From: Candidatus Zixiibacteriota bacterium
Lineage (GTDB): Bacteria; Zixibacteria; MSB-5A5; GN15; FEB-12
Reading direction: 5' to 3'
Length of the DNA stretch: 7,566 nucleotides
Assembly (NCBI GenBank): GCA_023700785.1
Contig: JAMPYH010000129.1
Coordinates: forward strand, 1 to 7,566
Below, piece after piece: positions 1 through 6,205 of this stretch. A program made the position numbers and the translations under genes. The notes under the pieces were generated by a model. The model was not told the DNA's origin. It made no database searches and worked only from the letters and a program-made list of their open reading frames with translations. How positions within the stretch are numbered: position 1 is the stretch's first letter; each line of letters opens with the position of its first letter.

Positions 1-45
1 GAACTGCTCGCGGAGAACAAAGTGAAGGTGGCTGTTATTCGATGA
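1..45 (+). CDS. 3' end of an unidentified upstream gene (partial)
   Basis: An open frame enters from the left edge and reads ELLAENKVKVAVIR before a TGA stop at 43-45. Only 14 residues are visible, too few to assign a family. The stop overlaps the ATG of the next gene in an ATGA arrangement, so this is probably a real gene translated in the same operon as the membrane protein downstream. Because that neighbour looks like an ECF S component, this gene could encode another part of the same transporter, but the visible residues neither support nor exclude this. Confidence 0.6.
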   Translation, partial: ELLAENKVKVAVIR

Positions 46-563
46 CCAGCCTGCGACTGCTGACACGCGTGGCGCTTTTTTCGGCGCTTATCTACGTTTT
101 GGCGCTCGCGACCGCGTTTCTACCCAATGTCAAACTGATCTTTTTCCTGGTGTTTACCGCTGGTTTTCTCTGGGGCGCTCTCGCTGGAATGTTGGTCGGA
201 TCGGTTGGGATGGCTCTCTGGACGATCTTTAATCCCTATGGTCCCGCGGGAATACCGGTGATGATCGCGCAGATCGCCGGTGCCTCGCTTGGCGGGCTGG
301 TGGGATATTTTTTCGCCAGGAGCGGATGGAAGAAGATGCCGCGGGTTGTGCTGATCGGCTCGCTTGCTGTCATGGCGCTTGGCTGCACGCTGCTGTTCTA
401 TCTACCGGTCACGCTGGTTGATGCCTGGATCTACCAGCCCTTCTGGCCGCGGTTTCTCACCGGACTTCCCTGGGTCGGGATATCGGTGATCTCCAACATG
501 ATCGTTTTCCCGTTACTTTTTCCGGCGGCCAGGTTTTTGTACCTGCGAGAGAATCCCGCATGA
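42..563 (+). CDS. ECF-type transporter substrate-binding (S) component-like membrane protein
   Basis: This 173-residue protein is almost entirely hydrophobic, with about five to six predicted membrane segments near residues 7-25, 30-62 (probably two), 70-92, 101-122 and 145-165. Small S components of energy-coupling-factor vitamin/metal transporters have this size and layout. Family-like features are the FLPNV turn at 26-30, a Gly/Ala-rich stretch with repeated G-x3-G spacing (40-56), the NPYGPAG loop at 64-70 and the Gly-rich helix AQIAGASLGGLVG at 76-88. S components bind the substrate in the inner membrane and work with an energising T/ATPase module, which is not visible here. The ATG overlaps the previous stop (ATGA), and a purine-rich AAGGTGG at 25-31 can act as ribosome binding site. 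Its own stop overlaps the next start in the same way. The substrate is unknown. A related small membrane family, such as a Gx-transporter-type protein, is the main alternative. Confidence 0.65.
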   Translation: MTSLRLLTRVALFSALIYVLALATAFLPNVKLIFFLVFTAGFLWGALAGMLVGSVGMALWTIFNPYGPAGIPVMIAQIAGASLGGLVGYFFARSGWKKMPRVVLIGSLAVMALGCTLLFYLPVTLVDAWIYQPFWPRFLTGLPWVGISVISNMIVFPLLFPAARFLYLRENPA

Positions 564-2593
564 GATGTCCCGCCCTGACACTTATCCTTGCCTGCGCGCT
601 GTCGCTGGCGGGGCTGTCCATTGCCGTCGCTCAGGAAATTGTTGTGCCGGATACTTCGCGTGTCGTGGCTCCTACGTCTGACTCAACCGTGGTACTAGAC
701 AGCACTGCAACTGATTCTCTTTCAGCCGCCGAGAGAGCCAGGCTCAGTTTTGAGGAACGGCTCCAACGCGCCCGCGAACAGGCTCCAAAACGTGAGGTCA
801 AACCACGACTTTCCGTCTATGATACCCTGATCGGATATTTTGCCTCCGGCAGACTAGATCAACGCGACCAACTCCGGCGCTCCTATTACATGACCGCGGG
901 AGATTATTTCAAGTTCAATCCGAGCTATCGGATCACTCGCTGGCAGCTGACTCCGAACCGAACGACGGTGCAACCGTATGGGCTGTCCGGCGATCGGCTG
1001 TCATACGTAAATCACGGTCTCGCCTTGCATCCCTTCGAGCACTCGGTTGAGCCGGATGGGCTGATAGATATCGAGGATCTACCGACGTCAACCGACGGAG
1101 CGGTTTATCTCATGCCGGGTCCATCGGGAATGCTCTTTGGCGGCGAGCAGGCGGTGACCACATTGGTCACGCAGCCGCGAACGCGCGAGTCGAAACAGGT
1201 GCGATCCGGTTTCCTCCTGGATAAGGGAAATTACGCGTTTTCGCACGCGCGAGGATATTACTCGAATAAGTTCAGTGACGGTCGCGAACTCGATCTGGGG
1301 ATCGGTTATCGGGTCGCGGACGGAGCCTTTATTGTTGGCTCACAGAAGAACTCTGAAGACGCCTACTTTTATGACGGTCATCTCTATTTGCCTTTTGGAA
1401 CGAAAGTCGGACTGAGCATCGACGGCCACCTCTACAGCCGGGAGGGACCGCTATTTGTTCGGCCCAATGGCGGAGGGGATCGAGTCAATCGAGACCGCTT
1501 CGACCGAAATCTTCGAACGACTTTTTCGATCCAGAACGACAGCCAGACAGTCCGAACAGATATTGGCTACCGGCACTTGCGCCAGGGCTCCTATCTGACC
1601 GCCGCTTACCAGGCGCGGTTTAACTACACAGGGCACGGCGTAGATCTGTCTCGTCAGTGGTATTCAACGGGAAGTATCCGTCAAGTATCGCTCGCCGCGG
1701 ATATGTTGGAATATGATAACGCATATCAACAATATGAAAGATATGCCGGCGACTTCTCTCTGTTGTTCGCCAGGCCGCATCAGTCGGTCAAATGGGCCTT
1801 GCGAGCAGGTACGAGGTACGTAGAGGAGTTTCGCGCGGCGCCATACGGTTCCCTGACTGTTTTGGCGGAGTCAGAACGAGGAATGATCCAGCTTGCCGTC
1901 GGCTACGCGGAACGGGTACCTACCCAGCATGAATTGTATCTGCCGTTCCAGACAAGTTCGCTGTATGGGCTCGCTGCATCCGCCTATGCGGACTCCGGTA
2001 ACGCAGACTTGAAGAAGGAACGCCAGGTAACTGCCTCAGCGAGGTTGGAGTTTGGTTCTGTTCGTCAACCCCTGGCGTTGGAAGTAGTCGGCGGCCGTAT
2101 TCAAAATGCGATCGAATGGAATCGCGAACTTATCTCGATCACCACTAATTCCGCATGGCTGTTCTCGCCCGTCAACACGGACATCAACTTCGCGACCGCA
2201 ACCCTGACCAGGGCGCACCAACTGGGCGATCTGATTCATCTGATCGGCGGGGGAAGCTACCATTGGATCGAGTACCGTCGCTGGGAAGATCGCCCGTACC
2301 AGCCGGATTACACTGTTTTTGGCGGTGCTGAGCTGCACCTGTATTGGCCGTCAAAGCGGATCCATTTCTGGGCATACGGCGAAATGGAGTATGTCGGCGA
2401 GTACGAAGGATACAGCGGCGATATCCTCGGCGAAGAACCGGTGTTCAACGGCAAGTTGTCATTCCAAATGGGGAACTTCCGCTTTCGTCTCGTCTATCAG
2501 AACGTGCTCAATACGTTTTACCGAAACCGGGAGGATTTTGAGATTCCCGGGCAGGTCTTTACCTGGGGATTTGACTGGAACTTCTCGGACTAA
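560..2593 (+). CDS. TonB-dependent-receptor-like outer-membrane beta-barrel with reduced plug
   Basis: This 677-residue protein starts with a signal peptide: Arg2, a hydrophobic core at 5-23, and probable cleavage after AVA at 22-24. Residues 30-85 form an Asp/Ser/Thr-rich then highly charged linker (EERLQRAREQ). Residues 140-207 resemble the second half of a TonB-receptor plug: an SGDRLSYVNH stretch, then DIEDLP (170-175), then GPSGMLFGG (187-195) in the place of the usual RGP-S-LYG motif, then VTTLVTQPR. From about 210 to the end, alternating aromatic/polar strands and tight turns indicate a barrel, closing with a final strand (665-677) ending WNFSD. I see no convincing TonB box and no complete first half of the plug. 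The ATG overlaps the stop of the S-component gene (ATGA), so the two are probably translated together and may move the same substrate across the outer and inner membranes. It could also be a porin-like barrel that does not use TonB. Confidence 0.72.
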   Translation: MRCPALTLILACALSLAGLSIAVAQEIVVPDTSRVVAPTSDSTVVLDSTATDSLSAAERARLSFEERLQRAREQAPKREVKPRLSVYDTLIGYFASGRLDQRDQLRRSYYMTAGDYFKFNPSYRITRWQLTPNRTTVQPYGLSGDRLSYVNHGLALHPFEHSVEPDGLIDIEDLPTSTDGAVYLMPGPSGMLFGGEQAVTTLVTQPRTRESKQVRSGFLLDKGNYAFSHARGYYSNKFSDGRELDLGIGYRVADGAFIVGSQKNSEDAYFYDGHLYLPFGTKVGLSIDGHLYSREGPLFVRPNGGGDRVNRDRFDRNLRTTFSIQNDSQTVRTDIGYRHLRQGSYLTAAYQARFNYTGHGVDLSRQWYSTGSIRQVSLAADMLEYDNAYQQYERYAGDFSLLFARPHQSVKWALRAGTRYVEEFRAAPYGSLTVLAESERGMIQLAVGYAERVPTQHELYLPFQTSSLYGLAASAYADSGNADLKKERQVTASARLEFGSVRQPLALEVVGGRIQNAIEWNRELISITTNSAWLFSPVNTDINFATATLTRAHQLGDLIHLIGGGSYHWIEYRRWEDRPYQPDYTVFGGAELHLYWPSKRIHFWAYGEMEYVGEYEGYSGDILGEEPVFNGKLSFQMGNFRFRLVYQNVLNTFYRNREDFEIPGQVFTWGFDWNFSD

Positions 2594-2615
2594 GGCAGGG
2601 GCCGCGCTCTGCCAT

Positions 2616-2639
2616 CCGGCCTTGACATCCCCCGGCCGG
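2616..2639 (+). other. GC-rich hairpin in the gap after the barrel gene
   Basis: CCGGCC at 2616-2621 and GGCCGG at 2634-2639 are perfect complements around a 12-base loop. The loop contains the TTGACA proposed as a -35 element. The AAACGTTT palindrome follows directly (2640-2647). There is no continuous T-run, so a classical terminator for the barrel gene is not well supported. The hairpin may be incidental or may affect the promoter it overlaps. Confidence 0.35.
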
Positions 2640-2652
2640 AAACGTTTATTAT
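2622..2652 (+). promoter_or_regulatory. Candidate sigma70-type promoter for the HD-MFS-PHP-Janus operon
   Basis: A perfect -35 hexamer TTGACA lies at 2622-2627. A -10-like TATTAT (5 of 6 to consensus) lies at 2647-2652, giving a 19-base spacer, longer than ideal. A poorer reading, TTTATT at 2645-2650, gives 17 bases. Transcription would begin around 2658-2660, at or beside the GTG start at 2660, which implies a leaderless or near-leaderless transcript. Confidence 0.45.
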
Positions 2653-2659
2653 CGGCGTT

Positions 2660-3217
2660 GTGAGTCTGACACTTACCCGCGAACAAGCATATCAGATGGT
2701 CGTCGCCAGGATCGGCGTCAACAATCTGCTCAAACATATCCTGGCGGTCGAAGTTGGGATGCGCAGATTGGCCAAGCATTTTGGCGAAGACGTAGAGTTG
2801 TGGGGAATGACCGGCCTGTTACATGATCTTGACTACAACGAGACCAAAGAAGACGAGCACTACCACACCTATTTGACCGCGGAATGGCTGGCCGAGTATG
2901 CTCTCCCTGAAGAGATGCTGTACGCGATCCATGCTCACCCGGGCCATGTCCCGTGCAAGAGCCGGCTGGATTGGGCGCTGTACGCCGTTGATCCGACCAC
3001 CGGCTTTCTGGTCGCCTGCGCGCTGATGCATCCCGAAAAGAAGCTCGCGGTCATCGACAGCGAGTTCATGCTTCGACGCTATAAGGAAAAACGCTTTGCC
3101 GCCGGAGCAACCCGGGAGAATATGGCGGCATGCTCCGAACTAGGTCTGGAACTTGAACAGTTCCTGCGACTGGTTCGCGAGGGGATGCTCACCATCGCAC
3201 CCGAGCTTGGGTTGTGA
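2660..3217 (+). CDS. HD-domain metal-dependent phosphohydrolase
   Basis: This 185-residue soluble protein has the order of metal ligands expected for the HD superfamily: His26 in KHILAVE, the His55-Asp56 pair in LLHDLDY, histidines 91 and 93 in IHAHPGH, and Asp111 in VDPTTG. HD proteins hydrolyse phosphomonoesters or phosphodiesters, often nucleotides; the substrate here is unknown. The family typically begins with a short helix like LTREQAYQMV followed by NNLLKH, and that fits the GTG start at 2660. Starting at the later Met13 would cut this helix. No Shine-Dalgarno sequence lies close upstream, and the candidate promoter sits only about 8 bases before the start codon. The last bases overlap the GTG of the transporter gene (GTGA), so the two are translationally coupled. 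Confidence 0.82.
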   Translation: MSLTLTREQAYQMVVARIGVNNLLKHILAVEVGMRRLAKHFGEDVELWGMTGLLHDLDYNETKEDEHYHTYLTAEWLAEYALPEEMLYAIHAHPGHVPCKSRLDWALYAVDPTTGFLVACALMHPEKKLAVIDSEFMLRRYKEKRFAAGATRENMAACSELGLELEQFLRLVREGMLTIAPELGL

Positions 3218-4545
3218 ACTCCGTTCCGACCGCGTCCATCTGGCGACGGGATATCCTCGCCTGGTCGGTTTATGACTTCGCGAATACCATCTATTCTATG
3301 AATATCGTGTCGCTTTATCTTAAGCGATACATCGTACAGGACCTCGGGCATCCGGATCATTACTTTGATCTCCCGTTCGCCGCGTCCATGCTGTTTGCGG
3401 CGGCGGTCCTTCCGGCATTGGGCGCGATCTCCGATCATACCACTAAGCGGAAGATATTTGTCTTTCTTTTTACGCTGACATGCTGCGCGTCGGTGGGGCT
3501 GTTAGCCGTCATTCCGCCCGGCTTTATGCTCGGGACGGTGGTTTTGTTCATCCTCGCCAATTTCTCGTATGAGGCCGCCCAACCGTTCTATAATTCGTTG
3601 CTGTACTCCGTGGCCGATGGCCGGCAGGCGAGGTTGGTGTCCGGCGCGGGAGTGGCGATGGGATATGTTGGCTCGGTTGTTGGCATGCTCCTGGTGCTGC
3701 CGTTCGTCTCCGGCTCGCTGTACGGTCTGGAGATCCCTTTCCTATCCGGTTCCGGCAAATCCGGCGCGTTTCTGCCGACCGCGGTGCTCTTTTTTCTCTT
3801 CTCGATTCCGTTGTTTTTGTTCGTTCGCGAACGACCCGCCCATCGACCCGAGCGGATCACTTTTGGCCGGGCGTATCGGGATGTCTGGAGCGCGCTTCGG
3901 AATACGCGTCGCTATCCCGGTGTGCTTCGTTTTTTGATCGCTGATTATTTTTTCGAGGACGCGGTCTTTACCGTGATCCTCAATATTGGACTCTATTGTT
4001 CGATCGTCCTCGGCCTGCCGGACGAGCAGATCACCACGTTTTTGATCATCTCGACGATCTCAGCCGTGATCGGGTCATTCGCGATAGGAAAGATCGCGCA
4101 AAAGTGGTCGCTAAAAGATCTGCTGAACATTATTATGTCGGGGTGGGTGATCGCGCTGGTTCTCTTTGTGTTCACCGACAGCATGCCGGTGATATGGGTG
4201 CTTGGTTCGCTGGTCGGTATCCTGCTCGGTGGACTTTGGACGACATCACGTCCGATGCTTGCTGAGTTGGTGCCGCGCGAAGAACTGGGGCGATTCTTCG
4301 GCATTTTCGCCCTCTCCGGACGCACCGCGGCGGTGATCGGACCGGTGATCTGGACGGTCATCATCTATCTTTTTCAACCAGAGAACCCACTCGGACAGTG
4401 GGCTGTTAAAACATTTATGCTGGATCAGGTACAAGCCGAACATCTCCCATACAAGCTGGGCGTGCTTTCTCTTGCCGTCATGATCGCCATCGGGCTGGTT
4501 ATTTTCCGTAAAGTCCCCCATACGAGCAGGGTGACGCATGGGTAA
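3214..4545 (+). CDS. UMF1/Atg22-family MFS transporter
   Basis: This 443-residue polytopic inner-membrane protein has about twelve predicted helices, with a central cytoplasmic break around 204-235 (RERPAHRPERITFGRAYRD). The N-terminal AWSVYDFANTIYS (16-28) matches the YDxANS-type signature of the UMF1 branch of the major facilitator superfamily, which is related to yeast vacuolar effluxer Atg22. A second typical stretch is SRPMLAELVPREELGRFFG (345-363), followed by ALSGRTAAVIGP (366-377). Bacterial UMF1 proteins are presumed exporters, but substrates are mostly unknown. The start is a GTG that overlaps the HD-gene stop by 4 bases, and the 3' end overlaps the PHP gene by 8 bases. Placement between two predicted phosphohydrolases suggests that the cargo may be a small dephosphorylated product; this is inference. 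Confidence 0.85.
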   Translation: MNSVPTASIWRRDILAWSVYDFANTIYSMNIVSLYLKRYIVQDLGHPDHYFDLPFAASMLFAAAVLPALGAISDHTTKRKIFVFLFTLTCCASVGLLAVIPPGFMLGTVVLFILANFSYEAAQPFYNSLLYSVADGRQARLVSGAGVAMGYVGSVVGMLLVLPFVSGSLYGLEIPFLSGSGKSGAFLPTAVLFFLFSIPLFLFVRERPAHRPERITFGRAYRDVWSALRNTRRYPGVLRFLIADYFFEDAVFTVILNIGLYCSIVLGLPDEQITTFLIISTISAVIGSFAIGKIAQKWSLKDLLNIIMSGWVIALVLFVFTDSMPVIWVLGSLVGILLGGLWTTSRPMLAELVPREELGRFFGIFALSGRTAAVIGPVIWTVIIYLFQPENPLGQWAVKTFMLDQVQAEHLPYKLGVLSLAVMIAIGLVIFRKVPHTSRVTHG

Positions 4546-5587
4546 AAAAGTGGGCGACTGGTATCATTACGCCGGGGCGATCCATGTGCATACGACGGAG
4601 TCCGACGGCACCAAGTCCCTCGAAGAAGTGTCCGCCATCGGCGAACGGGCGGGACTTGATTTCATCCTGTTTACCGACCACATGAACTTGAATAATCTCG
4701 ATGCCGGCAAGGAAGGTTTTCATGGCAAACTGCTTGCCCTGGTCGGCTACGAGCATAATGACCTCGACGATAACAATCACTACATGGTTTTTGATACTCC
4801 GCGCGTATATGGCAAAGATCTTTCGTCCGCTGAGTATGTCAGGGATTCGGGCAGAGACAATGCCATCGGTATTATCGCGCACCCTGACGAAGTTCGGGAT
4901 CGGAAGGGGCAATATCCGCCGTTTCCGTGGACTGATTGGAATGTCGACGGCTACACTGGCATCGAGTTGTGGAATCAGATGTCGGAGTGGATGGAGCGGC
5001 TTACCCCGAGAAACAAGCTGGTAATGGCCTTCTCGCCGCGCAAATCGATGATCGGTCCGGACGTCAAGACACTTGCCCGCTGGGATGCGGTCAACCGGAC
5101 CAGGAAGATAGTCGGCGTCGCGTCAGTGGACGCGCATGCGTTCCCGATCAAAGTGGGTCCGTTCACGGTCGAGATATTTCCTTACAAAGTGCACTTCCGG
5201 TCATTGCGCACCTACCTCATCTTGCCGGAACCGATGTCTGCTGACTTCGCCGCCGCGAAAAAACAGGTTTACGACGCGATCCGCGACTGTCGCGTATTTG
5301 GCGCGCATATCCGATGGGGTGACCCCGTCGATTTCCAGTTCACCGGCCGATCCGGAGCGGAAAGAGTGGTTGCGGGAGGGAGGCTGAACGACTTCAAAGA
5401 CGCGGTTTTGCGGGTTGAACTCCCGTCGCCCGCGCAGATCCGGATGATCGGCAATGGCAGAAAACTGATCGAAGCGGTTGGGCGTGAGCTTCAGTTTAAC
5501 CCGACCGAACCGGGGATCTATCGAGTCGAGGCGTGGAAACAGGGAAAATGCTGGATATTCTCGAATCATATAAGGATCGCGGTTTGA
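4538..5587 (+). CDS. PHP-domain metal-dependent phosphoesterase with C-terminal beta-rich extension
   Basis: This 349-residue soluble protein carries the PHP (polymerase and histidinol phosphatase) metal-site motifs in order: His16-x-His18 followed by SDG at 22-24 (Asp23), TDH at 46-48, the acidic Glu72 in GYEHN, His115 in AHPDE, and Asp198-x-His200 in VDAH. The set appears complete, so hydrolysis of a phosphoester using a two- or three-metal centre is likely; the substrate is unknown. Residues from about 265 to 349 are beta-rich and sandwich-like (VLRVELPSPAQIRMIGNG, then GIYRVEAW), outside the catalytic barrel, and could bind a ligand or partner. No signal peptide or membrane segment is seen. 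The ATG at 4538 is preceded by AGGGTGA at 4528-4534 and lies inside the end of the transporter gene. Its TGA overlaps a TTG start of the next gene. Confidence 0.82.
   Translation: MGKKVGDWYHYAGAIHVHTTESDGTKSLEEVSAIGERAGLDFILFTDHMNLNNLDAGKEGFHGKLLALVGYEHNDLDDNNHYMVFDTPRVYGKDLSSAEYVRDSGRDNAIGIIAHPDEVRDRKGQYPPFPWTDWNVDGYTGIELWNQMSEWMERLTPRNKLVMAFSPRKSMIGPDVKTLARWDAVNRTRKIVGVASVDAHAFPIKVGPFTVEIFPYKVHFRSLRTYLILPEPMSADFAAAKKQVYDAIRDCRVFGAHIRWGDPVDFQFTGRSGAERVVAGGRLNDFKDAVLRVELPSPAQIRMIGNGRKLIEAVGRELQFNPTEPGIYRVEAWKQGKCWIFSNHIRIAV
5572..5576 (+). promoter_or_regulatory. Ribosome binding site supporting the TTG start at 5584
   Basis: AAGGA lies seven bases before the TTG at 5584-5586. That spacing fits better than at the in-frame alternatives: GTG 5533 has no clear site, and for ATG 5548 the AGGGA is only about three bases away. 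This site decides the preferred start of the Janus-like gene. Confidence 0.5.
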
Positions 5588-6003
5588 ACGAAAACTCCCT
5601 CCCTTCGAATATCACTACCGAGGCGATCTTCCTGTCTGAGGGTACTGCTTCAGGCAGCACCGCCCCGCTCGCGTGCAAGTTCGTCCTGATCGCCAATTTT
5701 GATCATTACATAATGGTCTTTGGGCTGCTTTCGGAGTACCCCTACCATGCCCACCTTGTATCCGCTTTCTGTGCCAGCCGCGGGATTGCCAGTCATTGGA
5801 TTGGTCAGCCGGATTACAAACAGATTGATGATCCCCAGTATCGAACTCTGGGTGGCGGGTACCTCGATATAGATTTGAGCCGGAGATCCGCTCGAATCTC
5901 AGGTGCCTCAAAGGCATACGGATTTTATGACGCCGATGCGGTTCGCTGGGTTGCCGGCGCTGCCCCGTTTTTTAACGGCTTTTCGGTCTCTTTCGAAAAC
6001 TAA
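5584..6003 (+). CDS. Janus/Ocnus (PHPT1-like) domain protein, possible phosphohistidine phosphatase relative
   Basis: From the TTG start this is a 139-residue soluble protein. By eye it follows human protein histidine phosphatase PHPT1 along its length. KFVLIA (32-37) parallels KYVLIR with Lys21. YHAH (54-57) parallels YHAD around catalytic His53, making His55 the candidate catalytic residue. LGGGYLDID (89-97) parallels the LGGGRI loop. SKAYG (109-113) parallels SMAYG. Differences are an insertion of about 13 residues between the catalytic helix and the GGG loop, Tyr93 in place of substrate-binding Arg78, and no arginine at the place of Arg45. It may therefore have a changed substrate or be non-catalytic. 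TTG overlaps the PHP stop (TTGA); in-frame upstream starts at 5533 (GTG, 156 residues) and 5548 (ATG, 151 residues) are possible but lie within the PHP gene. It is the last gene of the four-gene operon. Confidence 0.6.
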   Translation: MNENSLPSNITTEAIFLSEGTASGSTAPLACKFVLIANFDHYIMVFGLLSEYPYHAHLVSAFCASRGIASHWIGQPDYKQIDDPQYRTLGGGYLDIDLSRRSARISGASKAYGFYDADAVRWVAGAAPFFNGFSVSFEN

Positions 6004-6041
6004 TTAATACCATAACAATGTGATTTTCGGTACAAGCCGAG

Positions 6042-6074
6042 GACAAAAGGACAGGAACTATCCTGTTTCGTGTC
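6042..6074 (+). other. Imperfect hairpin downstream of the four-gene operon
   Basis: The core is ACAGGA-ACTA-TCCTGT (6051-6066), a perfect 6-base stem with a four-base loop. Two G-T wobbles extend it, and GACA (6042-6045) can pair with TGTC (6071-6074) beyond an internal loop. It could help end transcription after the Janus-like gene, but the T-run expected of an intrinsic terminator is only three bases long. Confidence 0.3.
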
Positions 6075-6075
6075 T

Positions 6076-6117
6076 GGTTATAACCCTTTGAAGAACAGAG
6101 GTATAATTGGTTACCAA
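6076..6117. promoter_or_regulatory. Paired palindromes flanking a TATAAT, possible operator or second promoter
   Basis: GGTTATAACC (6076-6085) is a perfect 10-base palindrome. TTGGT-T-ACCAA (6107-6117) is an odd-length palindrome sharing the GGTT/AACC theme. A perfect TATAAT (6102-6107) lies between and slightly overlaps the second. The best -35 at suitable distance, TTATAA at 6078-6083, matches only three of six bases, so a promoter here would need an activator. A dimeric regulator binding the palindromes is conceivable but unproven. Confidence 0.25.
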
Positions 6118-6176
6118 GAGGCTTCCGGCAAGTTAGTCTATGATACGAACTTGGGCTATTCCGACCAAATTACCTG

Positions 6177-6205
6177 TTGACTTTGCCGGAGACTTTAGGT
6201 AAAGT
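6177..6205 (+). promoter_or_regulatory. Sigma70-type promoter of the nuo operon
   Basis: TTGACT at 6177-6182 (5 of 6 to consensus) and TAAAGT at 6200-6205 (4 of 6) are separated by the ideal 17 bases. Transcription would start near 6212, giving a leader of about 37 bases before the nuoA ATG. The right arm of the 8-base inverted repeat TCCGGCAA/TTGCCGGA falls in the spacer, where a bound protein or folded DNA could modulate initiation. Confidence 0.6.

Noticed and set aside
584..597. Possible lipobox (ILAC, Cys12) in the barrel protein
   Set aside because: The cysteine is too close to the N-terminus for a normal lipoprotein signal, and an AVA-Q signal peptidase I site fits better after residue 24.
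2036..2338. Antisense open frame of 100 codons within the barrel gene
   Set aside because: It lies wholly inside a well-supported gene, has low-complexity charged composition and no recognisable motif. It is a shadow of the coding frame.
2319..2663. Frame-shifted + strand open frame of 114 codons at the end of the barrel gene
   Set aside because: The barrel frame continues normally to its typical terminal strand. This frame is Ser/Thr/Arg-rich shadow sequence.
3993..4364. Antisense open frame of 123 codons within the MFS gene
   Set aside because: It mirrors transporter codons, with many Thr/Ile/Pro residues of the kind produced by reverse reading of hydrophobic helices.
4499..4912. Antisense open frame of 137 codons over the start of the PHP gene
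   Set aside because: The + strand carries complete PHP motifs here. The antisense product shows no family features.
6042..6090. Intrinsic terminator after the Janus-like gene
   Set aside because: The hairpin is short and imperfect and is not followed by a sustained T-run, so I list it only as a hairpin.
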